Assembly: GCF_004353895.1 (NCBI RefSeq)
Contig: NZ_SMOG01000004.1
Span: forward strand, 26,459 to 90,458
Length of the DNA stretch: 64,000 nucleotides
Direction: 5' to 3'
Source of the DNA: Candidatus Syntrophosphaera thermopropionivorans
GTDB lineage: Bacteria > Cloacimonadota > Cloacimonadia > Cloacimonadales > Cloacimonadaceae
Part shown: positions 53,540 to 61,986 of the stretch, one piece after another
Layout: every line of letters begins with the position of its first letter
Position numbering within the stretch: the first letter of the stretch is position 1
Program-made: the position numbers and the translations under genes
Notes under the pieces: model-generated
Told to the model about the DNA's origin: nothing
The model's database searches: none
The model's input: the letters and a program-made list of their open reading frames with translations, nothing else

Positions 53540-54994
53540 TCAATCCTCAAGTGGGAAAGAGGTATCAAGCATTTTTACCGCTCGCACATCATCCACTCTT
53601 CTCACAGGAGTAGTTAGTGGAGCACTATGTAATAATTCTGGATTTTCTTTACATTCCTGCGCAATTTCTATCATTGCACTGGCAAAAGCATCCAGAGAAT
53701 CCTTACTTTCCGTTTCTGTAGGTTCAATCATCATAGCTTCTGGCACAATCAACGGAAAATAGACAGTTGGAGCATGAAAACCTTTATCCAGCAATCTCTT
53801 TGCAATATCCAGGGTGCTTACACCATATTCCTTTTTTTGCCAGGTAGAATCAGCTACAAATTCATGCATACAATGATCGGGATATTGAATGTGATAATAA
53901 TCTTTAATTAAAGCCATCAGATAGTTTGCATTAATTATGGCATTTTCTGCCACTTGACGAAGTCCTTCTGCACCCAGAGTTATTATATAGAAATAGGCTC
54001 GTAACATCACAGCTACATTTCCATAGAAAGTATGCACCTTGCCGATAGAACTTTGTTTATGAGAATAATCAAAAAAGTATCCATCCTCATTCTTACCAAT
54101 TAAGGGAACAGGTAAGAAAGGAGCTAATTTAGCTATAACTCCAACTGGGCCAGAACCAGGTCCTCCTCCTCCATGAGGGGTGGCAAAGGTTTTATGTAAG
54201 TTAAAATGCATTAAATCAAATCCTATTTCTCCCGGTTTAACCAGACCCATTAAGGCATTAAGATTTGCCCCATCTAAATACATTAAACCATCAACACTGT
54301 GTATGATGGAAGCAATTTCTTCAATCTGGTCCTCAAATAAGCCCAGAGTATTTGGATTAGTAAGCATAAAGCCAGCAGTATTTTCATTCACAATACTTTT
54401 CAGATGAGCAAGGTCACAGCGTCCTCTGGAATCTGATTTTAATTCTACCACTTCGTAACCAACTAAAGCACAACTGGCTGGATTAGTTCCATGTGCTGAA
54501 TCGGGAATAATAATTTTATTTTTATGTGTATTTCCTTTAGCACGATGATAGGCAAAAATGATTCTTATTCCCGTAAATTCTCCTTGAGCTCCAGCTGCAG
54601 GTTGTAGACTGACCTTATCCAGACCAGAAATTTCCGCTAAATCATTTTGTAGTTCATATAAAATCTGTAAGGTACCCTGCAAAGTTGATTCAGGTTGCAA
54701 AGGATGAAGATTTTGGAAAGAAGGATATCGCACTAAGGACTCATGCAATTTTGGATTGTATTTCATAGTGCAACTTCCCAGGGGATAAAGACCTTTCTCA
54801 ATGCAATGGTTCTTTTGCGATAGAGGGATAAAATGTCGCATAACATCAATTTCACTTAGTTCGGGAATGCGAGCTGGTTTTTCTCTTAAAAGTTCTTGTG
54901 GGATAATTTCATTAAGAGGAATATCCGGGTCTCTTGGAGGAAGTGTTATACCTTTGCGTCCAGGTACACTAAGTTCAAATATAGTCTTACTCAT
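53540..54994 (-). CDS. gcvPB: Glycine dehydrogenase (decarboxylating) subunit 2
   Basis: This 484-residue PLP enzyme is the C-terminal half of the glycine cleavage P-protein. The lysine that holds PLP is in NLHKTFATPHGGGGPGSGP. Together with the alpha chain it decarboxylates glycine and loads the aminomethyl group on GcvH. The start overlaps gcvPA by 8 bases. gcvT and gcvH are not in this window. The split P-protein is typical of many anaerobes. It is probably in the same transcript as ompH and the lpx genes, 31 bases downstream. Confidence 0.95.
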   Translation of the reverse strand: MSKTIFELSVPGRKGITLPPRDPDIPLNEIIPQELLREKPARIPELSEIDVMRHFIPLSQKNHCIEKGLYPLGSCTMKYNPKLHESLVRYPSFQNLHPLQPESTLQGTLQILYELQNDLAEISGLDKVSLQPAAGAQGEFTGIRIIFAYHRAKGNTHKNKIIIPDSAHGTNPASCALVGYEVVELKSDSRGRCDLAHLKSIVNENTAGFMLTNPNTLGLFEDQIEEIASIIHSVDGLMYLDGANLNALMGLVKPGEIGFDLMHFNLHKTFATPHGGGGPGSGPVGVIAKLAPFLPVPLIGKNEDGYFFDYSHKQSSIGKVHTFYGNVAVMLRAYFYIITLGAEGLRQVAENAIINANYLMALIKDYYHIQYPDHCMHEFVADSTWQKKEYGVSTLDIAKRLLDKGFHAPTVYFPLIVPEAMMIEPTETESKDSLDAFASAMIEIAQECKENPELLHSAPLTTPVRRVDDVRAVKMLDTSFPLED

Positions 54995-56336
54995 AATTCA
55001 TCTCCCTCAGAGCAGTTGCGTAGTTCTCCAGTTCTGCCCGAGTCCTTTTTTCTGTTACTGCAATAAGCAAGGTGTTTTCGTCATATCCATAGGACTTCAA
55101 ATCTACTCCTGCAAAGATATGTTTATTTAACATATCCTGAATAACCTTCTGAGCTGAAACAGGACAGTGAATAGCAAATTCTTTGAAGAAGGGAGTCTCT
55201 GGATAACAGAGTGAAAAACCAGGGATAGAAGCGATTTCATTAGCTAAAAAATGAGCCTTCTGGGCAGATTGAGTGGCTACTTCAATAAGACCATCTTTTC
55301 CCAAAAGACTTAGATAGACAGTTGCAGCTAAAGTGCAAAGAGATTCATTGGAACAGATATTAGAGGTGGCTTTTTCTCTTCTTATATGTTGTTCCCGTGC
55401 TTGTAAAGTTAAAGTGTAAGCTCTATTCCCTTCAACATCTACAGTTGCACCAACAATCCTTCCCGGCATTAAACGAGCCATATCTTTGTGCGTGGCAAAA
55501 AATCCAAATAGGGGTCCACCCATATACATATTATTTCCCAGAGCCTGACCTTCACCGGTAACAATATCAGCATGGTAACTGGAAGGAGGTTTTAATATTC
55601 CTAAAGAGACAGGATCTACAGAAGCTATAAAAAGAGTCTTTGGATTGCTGTGAACCACTTTTTCCAGCTCGTTCATTGCTTCTATATTTCCCAGGAAATT
55701 TGGAGTTTGAATCACCACAGAACTCACATTTTCATCCATTTTATCTGCCAGATTAGCAATATCTGTCCTTCCATATTTTATATCACAGAATACCAGCTCT
55801 AAACCGATTCCTTCAGTATAAGATTGAATAACCTTGATAAATTCCGGATGAATAGCTGAAGAGATAATGGCTTTTTTAAGATGATTCTTACGAACTGCCA
55901 TCAAAATAGCTTCTGCAACAGCGGTTGCTCCATCATACATAGAAGCATTGGAGATACCCATTCCGGTAAGTTCACAGATAAGGGTTTGATATTCATAAAT
56001 ATATTGTAAAGTGCCCTGGCTTACTTCAGCTTGATAAGGAGTATAGGCAGTATAAAATTCTGGTCGTGAAACGATGGTATCAACTGCAGCAGGAATAAAA
56101 TGGTCATAAACTCCTGCACCCAGGAAAGAGATAAATTTTTGAGTATCAATATTCTTGCTGGCTAAGGCATTAACTAATTGAGTCAATTCAAGTTCTGACA
56201 GAGGAGGAGAAAGATTAAGCAGTTCCTGCAAGCGAAATTTTCTCGGGATAACTTGAATCAGCTCTTCAAAAGAATGCACACCAATCTTTTCCAGCATTTG
56301 ATTGCGTTCCGCATCAGTATTGGGAATATAGGACAT
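54987..56336 (-). CDS. gcvPA: Glycine dehydrogenase (decarboxylating) subunit 1
   Basis: This 449-residue protein is the N-terminal half of the P-protein, with SFEELIQVIPRKFR near the start and FLGAGVYDHFIPA, YTAYTPYQAEVSQGTLQ typical of GcvPA. I place the start at 56336 (MSYIPNTDAER) because GGAGAG lies 4 bases upstream. A longer frame reaching 56438 would add 34 atypical residues and lacks such a site. It forms the heterodimer with GcvPB. No glycine riboswitch structure is evident in the ~150-base leader. Confidence 0.94.
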   Translation of the reverse strand: MSYIPNTDAERNQMLEKIGVHSFEELIQVIPRKFRLQELLNLSPPLSELELTQLVNALASKNIDTQKFISFLGAGVYDHFIPAAVDTIVSRPEFYTAYTPYQAEVSQGTLQYIYEYQTLICELTGMGISNASMYDGATAVAEAILMAVRKNHLKKAIISSAIHPEFIKVIQSYTEGIGLELVFCDIKYGRTDIANLADKMDENVSSVVIQTPNFLGNIEAMNELEKVVHSNPKTLFIASVDPVSLGILKPPSSYHADIVTGEGQALGNNMYMGGPLFGFFATHKDMARLMPGRIVGATVDVEGNRAYTLTLQAREQHIRREKATSNICSNESLCTLAATVYLSLLGKDGLIEVATQSAQKAHFLANEIASIPGFSLCYPETPFFKEFAIHCPVSAQKVIQDMLNKHIFAGVDLKSYGYDENTLLIAVTEKRTRAELENYATALREMNYE

Positions 56337-56442
56337 TATCTCTCCATTTGCAATTAAAAGTATATTATATCTAACTTTTTTTGTGTTATAGTTTATGTCA
56401 ATTCTAAAATTCTTTGCAGCCCATTTACAGGATAACATAAGA

Positions 56443-56467
56443 AAGGCAGGAACTGTTTTCCTGCCTT
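56443..56467 (-). terminator. Terminator of the rnf operon
   Basis: Perfect 10-bp arms 56443-56452 and 56458-56467 (AAGGCAGGAA and complement) enclose a 5-base loop. On the minus strand the stem is followed by TCTTATGTT. It lies 26 bases after the rnfB stop and before gcvPA. Confidence 0.7.
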
Positions 56468-56492
56468 ATATTTATTAATGAGAGGAGAGGAA

Positions 56493-57527
56493 TTATTCTT
56501 TTGTTTTGATGGCATTTTTAGGACAGACGGTAATGCATACTCCACAACCAATGCACTTATCCTGATCTATGTTATGTTTCTGATTTTCTTCACCTTTGAT
56601 AGCGCCAACTGCACATACCGGTACACAAATATGACATCCGTCACAGAGTTCAGCGTCTATTTCTGATTTCTTCCGTGTGCCCTTTAGTGTATCTAAAATA
56701 GCATTGGTGGGACAAACTGCGGCACAAACTCCACAATCTATACACTTAGAATAGTCTATAGAAGCAAGGTTATTTGCCATAGTTATAGCTTGCTGCGGAC
56801 ATTTCTTTACACAGATTCCACAGCCAATACAGGGTTGATTTGTCCCACAAACCTGTCTCGCCAAAGGTCCTTTGTCTTTAGAGGAACATTTAATGAACAC
56901 ATTTTGCTGAATAGATATCAAATCTATCAGCTTACGCGGACAAGCTTTAACACAGGCACCACAGCCAGTGCACTTTTCAATATCTATAATTCTCATTCCT
57001 GACTCATCCACAGAGATTGCATCAAATTTACATGCATTTAAACAATCATTGAAGCCAACACAACCCCAGGAACAGGAATTTGGGCCACCTGCAATATTAA
57101 CAGCAGAAAGACAGGTTTCTATGCCTCTATAGTCATATTTCCATTTAGTGTTATCCTTTCCACCCGTAGAGCAATGAATAACCGCTATTTTTTTAACCAC
57201 TGCTTCTGCTTCTGTTCCCATTATTTTAGCTATCTCTTGAGCTACTTTTGGACCGCCAGGAGTGCAAAGATTAACTGGTGCACCTTGCAAAACAATTGCT
57301 TCGGCATAACCAGCACATCCTGCTTTTCCACAACCTCCACAATTAGCACCAGGAAGAACAGAAATGATTTCTTCCACGCGAGGGTCACGAGTAACAGCAA
57401 AGACCTTAGAAGCAAAAGCCAGTAATAGACCAAAAGCTAAACCCATTGCTCCAATAATGAGCACGGGAACTCCAATATCACTGGCTAAAGAAGGAGCAAG
57501 TATTGGTATCAACAAAGAAAGATTCAT
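56493..57527 (-). CDS. rnfB: Rnf complex subunit RnfB (polyferredoxin type)
   Basis: This 344-residue protein has an N-terminal membrane anchor (~18-38, VPVLIIGAMGLAFGLLLAFA). A cluster domain NCGGCGKAGCAGY follows, then a CX3CX5CX3C site (SCSWGCVGFNDCLNAC), then five CX2CX2CX3C ferredoxin motifs (CTGCGACVKAC, CIGCGICVKKC, CIDCGVCAAVC, CDGCHICVPVC, CIGCGVCITVC). That makes about seven iron-sulfur clusters, more than in the proteobacterial RnfB. It is the ferredoxin-docking end of the Rnf NAD:ferredoxin oxidoreductase. It is last in rnfCDGEAB, the order known from Acetobacterium and other clostridia. Confidence 0.95.
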   Translation of the reverse strand: MNLSLLIPILAPSLASDIGVPVLIIGAMGLAFGLLLAFASKVFAVTRDPRVEEIISVLPGANCGGCGKAGCAGYAEAIVLQGAPVNLCTPGGPKVAQEIAKIMGTEAEAVVKKIAVIHCSTGGKDNTKWKYDYRGIETCLSAVNIAGGPNSCSWGCVGFNDCLNACKFDAISVDESGMRIIDIEKCTGCGACVKACPRKLIDLISIQQNVFIKCSSKDKGPLARQVCGTNQPCIGCGICVKKCPQQAITMANNLASIDYSKCIDCGVCAAVCPTNAILDTLKGTRKKSEIDAELCDGCHICVPVCAVGAIKGEENQKHNIDQDKCIGCGVCITVCPKNAIKTKE

Positions 57528-57537
57528 ACTTTACTCC

Positions 57538-58140
57538 TCAGATTTTTAGCCCAACAAAGCCGGAAAAAGCAAGTGCCATAGTTCCTGCTAAAATCATACC
57601 ATGAGCAAAGCCATGCATACTTTTGGGCAGATCAACCAGTGCTAATCTCTCTCTAATTGCTGCCATAACCAGTAACACAAAAGTAAATCCCACACCAGAA
57701 AAGAAGCCATTTAAAGTAGCAAATAAGAAATTATAGGTTGAACCATCAGGTAAGGGAGTGATATTAATAATAGCAACACCAAGAACTGCACAGTTGGTAG
57801 TGATGAGTGGTAAATATACACCCAGAGCCTTATAAAGTGAAGGTGCATTTTTCAGAATAAACATTTCAACAAACTGAACCAGAGCTGCTATAGTAAGAAT
57901 AAAAGCTAATGTGCTCAAATAGGTTAAATTATAAGGAACCAGGAGATATTTATAAATGAGGCTACAGAAAGCTGAAGACATAGTCATAACAAAGATTACT
58001 GCCATACCCATTCCAAAGGCAGAATCCATCTTGGTGGAAACTCCCAGATAGGGACATAATCCCAGGAATCTGGAAAGTACTAAGTTCTGTATGAAAATGG
58101 CACTAATTGCTAAGACTAAGATTTGACTGAGGGTATTCAT
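57538..58140 (-). CDS. rnfA: Rnf complex subunit RnfA
   Basis: This 200-residue integral membrane protein has six segments. Conserved cysteines C29 (LGLCPYLGV) and C117 (TTNCAVLGV) match the residues that, with RnfE, hold an intramembrane iron-sulfur cluster in Rnf and Nqr. It overlaps rnfE by 4 bases and precedes rnfB by 10. It is part of the ion-translocating core. Confidence 0.95.
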   Translation of the reverse strand: MNTLSQILVLAISAIFIQNLVLSRFLGLCPYLGVSTKMDSAFGMGMAVIFVMTMSSAFCSLIYKYLLVPYNLTYLSTLAFILTIAALVQFVEMFILKNAPSLYKALGVYLPLITTNCAVLGVAIINITPLPDGSTYNFLFATLNGFFSGVGFTFVLLVMAAIRERLALVDLPKSMHGFAHGMILAGTMALAFSGFVGLKI

Positions 58141-58730
58141 AGAAATTTCTCCTTCAACATATTGATTCCAGCCATCAAAAGTCCTAAAGTAATAAATGCT
58201 CCAGGAGTTAGGATGGCAACAAGCATTGGATCATAGGTAACAGGCATCACTTTCATTCCAGCCCAGGTTCCACTTCCCAAAATTTCACGAATTGAAGACA
58301 TAAGAATTAGCGCTAAAGTGAATCCTATTCCCATGCCAATCCCATCTGCCATTGAATCCATAACGCTATTCTTGCTGGCAAAAGCCTCTGCTCTTCCCAT
58401 AATAATGCAGTTTACTACTATTAAGGGAATAAACAATCCGAGAGCTTTATGTAAATCGGGTAAATATGCTGCCATAACCATATCAACAATAGAGACAAAA
58501 GCCGCAATAACTATTATATAAGAAGGAATACGGATTTTGTTAGGAATGATATTTCTAATCATTGAAATTATAATATTAGAGCATACCAGAACAAAGGTTG
58601 CTGCTAATCCCATACCTAAGGCATTATTCACAGAAGTGGTAGTTGCCAGAGTTGGACACATTCCGAGAACAAGCACAAAGATTGGGTTTTCTTTCACAAT
58701 TCCTTTAGTAAGTTCTTTCATAAAGCTCAT
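58137..58730 (-). CDS. rnfE: Rnf complex subunit RnfE
   Basis: This 197-residue integral membrane protein is paired with RnfA as an inverted pseudo-twin. Conserved cysteines are C25 (LGMCPTLATT) and C107 (VVNCIIMGRAEAF). About six membrane segments are seen. It overlaps rnfG by 4 bases. Together with RnfA it forms the membrane channel and the buried cluster site. Confidence 0.95.
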   Translation of the reverse strand: MSFMKELTKGIVKENPIFVLVLGMCPTLATTTSVNNALGMGLAATFVLVCSNIIISMIRNIIPNKIRIPSYIIVIAAFVSIVDMVMAAYLPDLHKALGLFIPLIVVNCIIMGRAEAFASKNSVMDSMADGIGMGIGFTLALILMSSIREILGSGTWAGMKVMPVTYDPMLVAILTPGAFITLGLLMAGINMLKEKFL

Positions 58731-59305
58731 TTTTGTGCCTCCCCAGAAGGAGTTGTAGTTTTAGATTCTACATCTTTTTGAATAAGTTTTATAGCTTCTC
58801 TGAGAGAATTTGTTACTGCACGAGTAGTGATAGTAGCTCCAGTTAAGCTGACAAATTTGCCTCCATCTCTATCCACGACTAAATCATCTGCGAATAAACC
58901 GCTAAATTTAGCAGAAAATTCTGGTTTTGTGCAATTTGCTCCCAGACCGGGAGTTTCGGATTGTTCTATAACCTGGATATTAATAATCTTGAAATTGGTG
59001 TCAATTGCTGCCATAGTCTTTACCATACTGGAATATCCAGGTTTAACAGCGGTGAAAGTATAGCCTTTGATTTCACCAGTTTTTTGGTCCTTAGCAATAT
59101 AGTAGACCAAGGAATCCTTTTCTGTGTGGATAGTGACGGGTTCAAATACTGCCTCAGGGATGAGTTTGGACATTGTTTGTTCAGCTGCAGTTCTTTGATG
59201 CTCGTCAATCAAAGGTTTAGTCATAGAATTTACATAGGCTAAAAGTGCTGTTGCCACAGCGCAAAAACCTAATAAGGTTAAACCGAGTCTAAGGAAAAGT
59301 TTCAT
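58727..59305 (-). CDS. rnfG: Rnf complex subunit RnfG
   Basis: This 192-residue protein has one N-terminal membrane segment and a periplasmic FMN-binding domain. The covalent-flavin motif SLTGATITT carries T158 as the likely attachment point, and SETPGLGANC is the conserved phosphate-side loop. It overlaps rnfD and rnfE by 4 bases each. Attachment needs an ApbE flavin transferase, which is not encoded in this window. Confidence 0.95.
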   Translation of the reverse strand: MKLFLRLGLTLLGFCAVATALLAYVNSMTKPLIDEHQRTAAEQTMSKLIPEAVFEPVTIHTEKDSLVYYIAKDQKTGEIKGYTFTAVKPGYSSMVKTMAAIDTNFKIINIQVIEQSETPGLGANCTKPEFSAKFSGLFADDLVVDRDGGKFVSLTGATITTRAVTNSLREAIKLIQKDVESKTTTPSGEAQK

Positions 59306-60432
59306 TTTTTCACCTTCCCAAATGCTTTTGGCATTGTTAATTTATCAATTAAAGGAGTCATTACATTCATAAAGAGAATGGAATAGGAGACTCCTTCAGG
59401 ATAACCACCAATTAAACGGATAATAACAGTTAAAGCACCACATCCGATAGCGTAAAAAATACGTCCATTCTTGGTCAACGGACTTGTGGTATAGTCCGTT
59501 GCCATAAAGAAAGCTCCTAAGATTAAACCTCCCGCAAAGAGATGGAAAATGGGTAAACTAAGTGAATATTGTGTTTCAGGCAAACCAGGGATTCCACCAA
59601 AAAGGAAAGTTAATACAGCCACAGTAAGCAGATAGAAGAAGGGTATGCGCCATTCAATTATATTTTTCCAGAGTAAATAGATAGCACCAATGAGCAAAGC
59701 AAAAACAGATACTTCACCAATACATCCTCCAATATTTCCCCAGAACATAGATTTTAATGTTCCCATATCTATGAGCCCATTAAATATCTTGGTTCCGAGG
59801 TCAATATTAGTGGCTGGATCACTGGTTAAGGTATTGATAAAAGTAGTATCCCTTAAGGTCTGCATCACCTTTAAAGGTGTAGCACCGGTAACCAAATTGT
59901 AGGCTTTAGGAGAAATAGTGGCAAGACTATCGCTGATGGCACTTAAATTGCTGATTCCATTAATGGAAGAAGCAGATAAATTGTGAGCCATAGTTGGTTT
60001 CCAGCAATTACCTGTCATCAAAGAAGGCCAGGAAGCCAGCAGAAAAGCTCTTCCTAAAAGCGCTGGATTGACAGCATTATTACCCAGACCACCAAATACC
60101 TGTTTACCTATAGCGATGGCAAAAATTGAACCTATAACAGGTAACCACCAGGGAGAACCAGGAGAAATATTATAGGTTAAAAGCATTCCCGTTACTACCG
60201 CGGATCCATCATACACTGTGATAGGTACTTTACGTAATTTTTGGATTAAAGCTTCGGTTAAAATAGCAGCAAGCACTCCTAAAGCAGTAAGAAAAAGGGT
60301 CTTCCAACCCCAATAGTAAATGGAGAAAGCTAAAGCGGGAAGTAAGGCTATAACCACATTCCACATAACTTTTGGAATACTGGTAGAATCATGTATATGC
60401 GGAGCAGGTGAAACAATAAATTTATCTTTCAT
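59302..60432 (-). CDS. rnfD: Rnf complex subunit RnfD
   Basis: This 376-residue integral membrane protein has about ten segments. The covalent FMN motif VTGATPLK has T185 as the likely site. FGGLGNNAVNPALLGRAF is strongly conserved in the RnfD/NqrB family. It overlaps rnfG by 4 bases and starts 15 bases after rnfC. It is the ion-conducting flavoprotein subunit. Confidence 0.95.
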   Translation of the reverse strand: MKDKFIVSPAPHIHDSTSIPKVMWNVVIALLPALAFSIYYWGWKTLFLTALGVLAAILTEALIQKLRKVPITVYDGSAVVTGMLLTYNISPGSPWWLPVIGSIFAIAIGKQVFGGLGNNAVNPALLGRAFLLASWPSLMTGNCWKPTMAHNLSASSINGISNLSAISDSLATISPKAYNLVTGATPLKVMQTLRDTTFINTLTSDPATNIDLGTKIFNGLIDMGTLKSMFWGNIGGCIGEVSVFALLIGAIYLLWKNIIEWRIPFFYLLTVAVLTFLFGGIPGLPETQYSLSLPIFHLFAGGLILGAFFMATDYTTSPLTKNGRIFYAIGCGALTVIIRLIGGYPEGVSYSILFMNVMTPLIDKLTMPKAFGKVKK

Positions 60433-60447
60433 AATTCAATCCTATAT

Positions 60448-61767
60448 TCATTTAGCTTGTCGTTCTTCTGCATAACGCAATTTTCCTGTGTCTACCCACT
60501 GAACTATTCGTATATGAGCAGGACAAACATAAGCACAACTACCACATTTTATACAATCTTCCAGACCCGCTTTAACAGCAAGTGTCAAGTCACCACCCTT
60601 AACTCCTTGAGCAATAAGACTGGGGACAAGATTCATCGGGCACACATCAACACAATGAGCACAATGGATACAATTGCGTTCTTCAATGGTCCTGGCTTCT
60701 TTTTCACTGAACAAAATCAAACCAGAAGTGCCTTTTGCCATAGGAGCATCCAGAGAAGGTAAAGAATAACCCATCATAGGACCACCAGAAATCACTTTTC
60801 CAATCTCCGATTTAGTTCCACCACAATAGGTTACTAAATCAGAGAATAGGGTTCCTATACGAGCTTTAAGATTCTTAGGATTATTTACTACACTTCCGGT
60901 AACAGTTATAATTCTTTCTACTAAGGGTTTCTTGAAACGAACAGCTTCATAAATGGCAAAGGCTGTTCCAACATTTTGAACTACTATTCCTACATCCAGA
61001 GGTAACCCTCCAGCTGGAACTATACGTTTTGTAGCAGCATAGATTAATTGCTTTTCTGCACCTTGTGGGTATTTCAATTTCAAAGGGACAACACTAAGAT
61101 TATTTTCGCTGGCTAAAAGTTTGTTCATTTGAGCAATAGCATCTGGTTTATTGGATTCAATGCCAATCATTCCGTGTTGAGCATTCAGGATTTTCATAAT
61201 TATTTTTAATCCATTGATTATCCCTTCAGATTGTTCCAGCATCAATCTATGGTCTGCTGTGAGATAAGGTTCACATTCCACTCCATTAAGAATAACGGTG
61301 TCTATAGGTTTGTTTTCAGGTGGTGAGAGTTTAACGATAGTTGGAAAACCAGCACCGCCCATACCACAAATTCCTGCTTCTTTGATACGATTTTTCATTT
61401 CTTCCACAGGCAAGTTCATAAAATCTGGCTCATCCACAAGCTCTATCCAGCTATCTGAACCATCACCAGTAATCTCAATAGCTAAACTCATTGCTCCTAA
61501 AGGATGAAGGAAGGTATCAATTTTGGTTACCTTCCCACTTATTGAGGAATGTTGAGGGATAGAAACATAAGCATTAGCTTCCGCTATTTTTTGCCCGGTT
61601 TTAACTTCTTCACCAACTTTAACCAGTGGCACGGATGGAGCTCCCACATGTTGAGACATAGGTATTACCACTTTTTGAGGAAGGGGGAACTCCTCAATCG
61701 GGACAGCAGAAGTGTATTGCTTGTTATCCGGAGGATGAACACCTCCTGGAAATGTTTTTAATTTCAT
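60448..61767 (-). CDS. rnfC: Rnf complex subunit RnfC (NADH-binding)
   Basis: This 439-residue soluble subunit carries the N-terminal GGVHPPDNKQYT motif, a Rossmann-like NADH/FMN region (CGMGGAGFPTIVKL) and two C-terminal ferredoxin motifs (CIHCAHCVDVC, CIKCGSCAYVC). It is the NAD+-reducing end of Rnf. A promoter with a TATAAG -10 lies upstream. It is the first gene of the rnfCDGEAB operon, and AAGGAG precedes its ATG. Confidence 0.95.
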   Translation of the reverse strand: MKLKTFPGGVHPPDNKQYTSAVPIEEFPLPQKVVIPMSQHVGAPSVPLVKVGEEVKTGQKIAEANAYVSIPQHSSISGKVTKIDTFLHPLGAMSLAIEITGDGSDSWIELVDEPDFMNLPVEEMKNRIKEAGICGMGGAGFPTIVKLSPPENKPIDTVILNGVECEPYLTADHRLMLEQSEGIINGLKIIMKILNAQHGMIGIESNKPDAIAQMNKLLASENNLSVVPLKLKYPQGAEKQLIYAATKRIVPAGGLPLDVGIVVQNVGTAFAIYEAVRFKKPLVERIITVTGSVVNNPKNLKARIGTLFSDLVTYCGGTKSEIGKVISGGPMMGYSLPSLDAPMAKGTSGLILFSEKEARTIEERNCIHCAHCVDVCPMNLVPSLIAQGVKGGDLTLAVKAGLEDCIKCGSCAYVCPAHIRIVQWVDTGKLRYAEERQAK

Positions 61768-61808
61768 TTACACTCCTTTTTGCTCTCTGGGAGATTTCTA
61801 TTTTTTCC

Positions 61809-61838
61809 CTTATAAATGTAAATATCATTTTTAGGCAA
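61809..61838 (-). promoter_or_regulatory. Promoter of the rnf operon
   Basis: On the minus strand TTGCCT (complement of 61833-61838) and TATAAG (complement of 61809-61814) are 18 bases apart, about 40 bases before the rnfC start. Confidence 0.5.
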
Positions 61839-61870
61839 GTATTTTTTTCAGAAATAATGTTAGACTTTCC

Positions 61871-61899
61871 TTGACTCAATTCTACTGATTAAAAATTAT
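61871..61899 (+). promoter_or_regulatory. Possible promoter of etfA-queE
   Basis: TTGACT (61871-61876) and AATTAT (61894-61899) are 17 bases apart on the + strand, about 90 bases before the etfA start. The -10 match is only moderate. Confidence 0.35.
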
Positions 61900-61986
61900 A
61901 GCCCTTATAAAGCTATATTGCTCGCAAATATATGAGTTTAATAGTGAAGTTTAAGATTCAAATCTTGGTTATCTGGGAGTTTTCCG

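Noticed and set aside
56337..56438. Extended N-terminus of gcvPA
   Set aside because: The extra 34 residues are atypical for the family and lack a ribosome-binding site, while the ATG at 56336 has GGAGAG just upstream.
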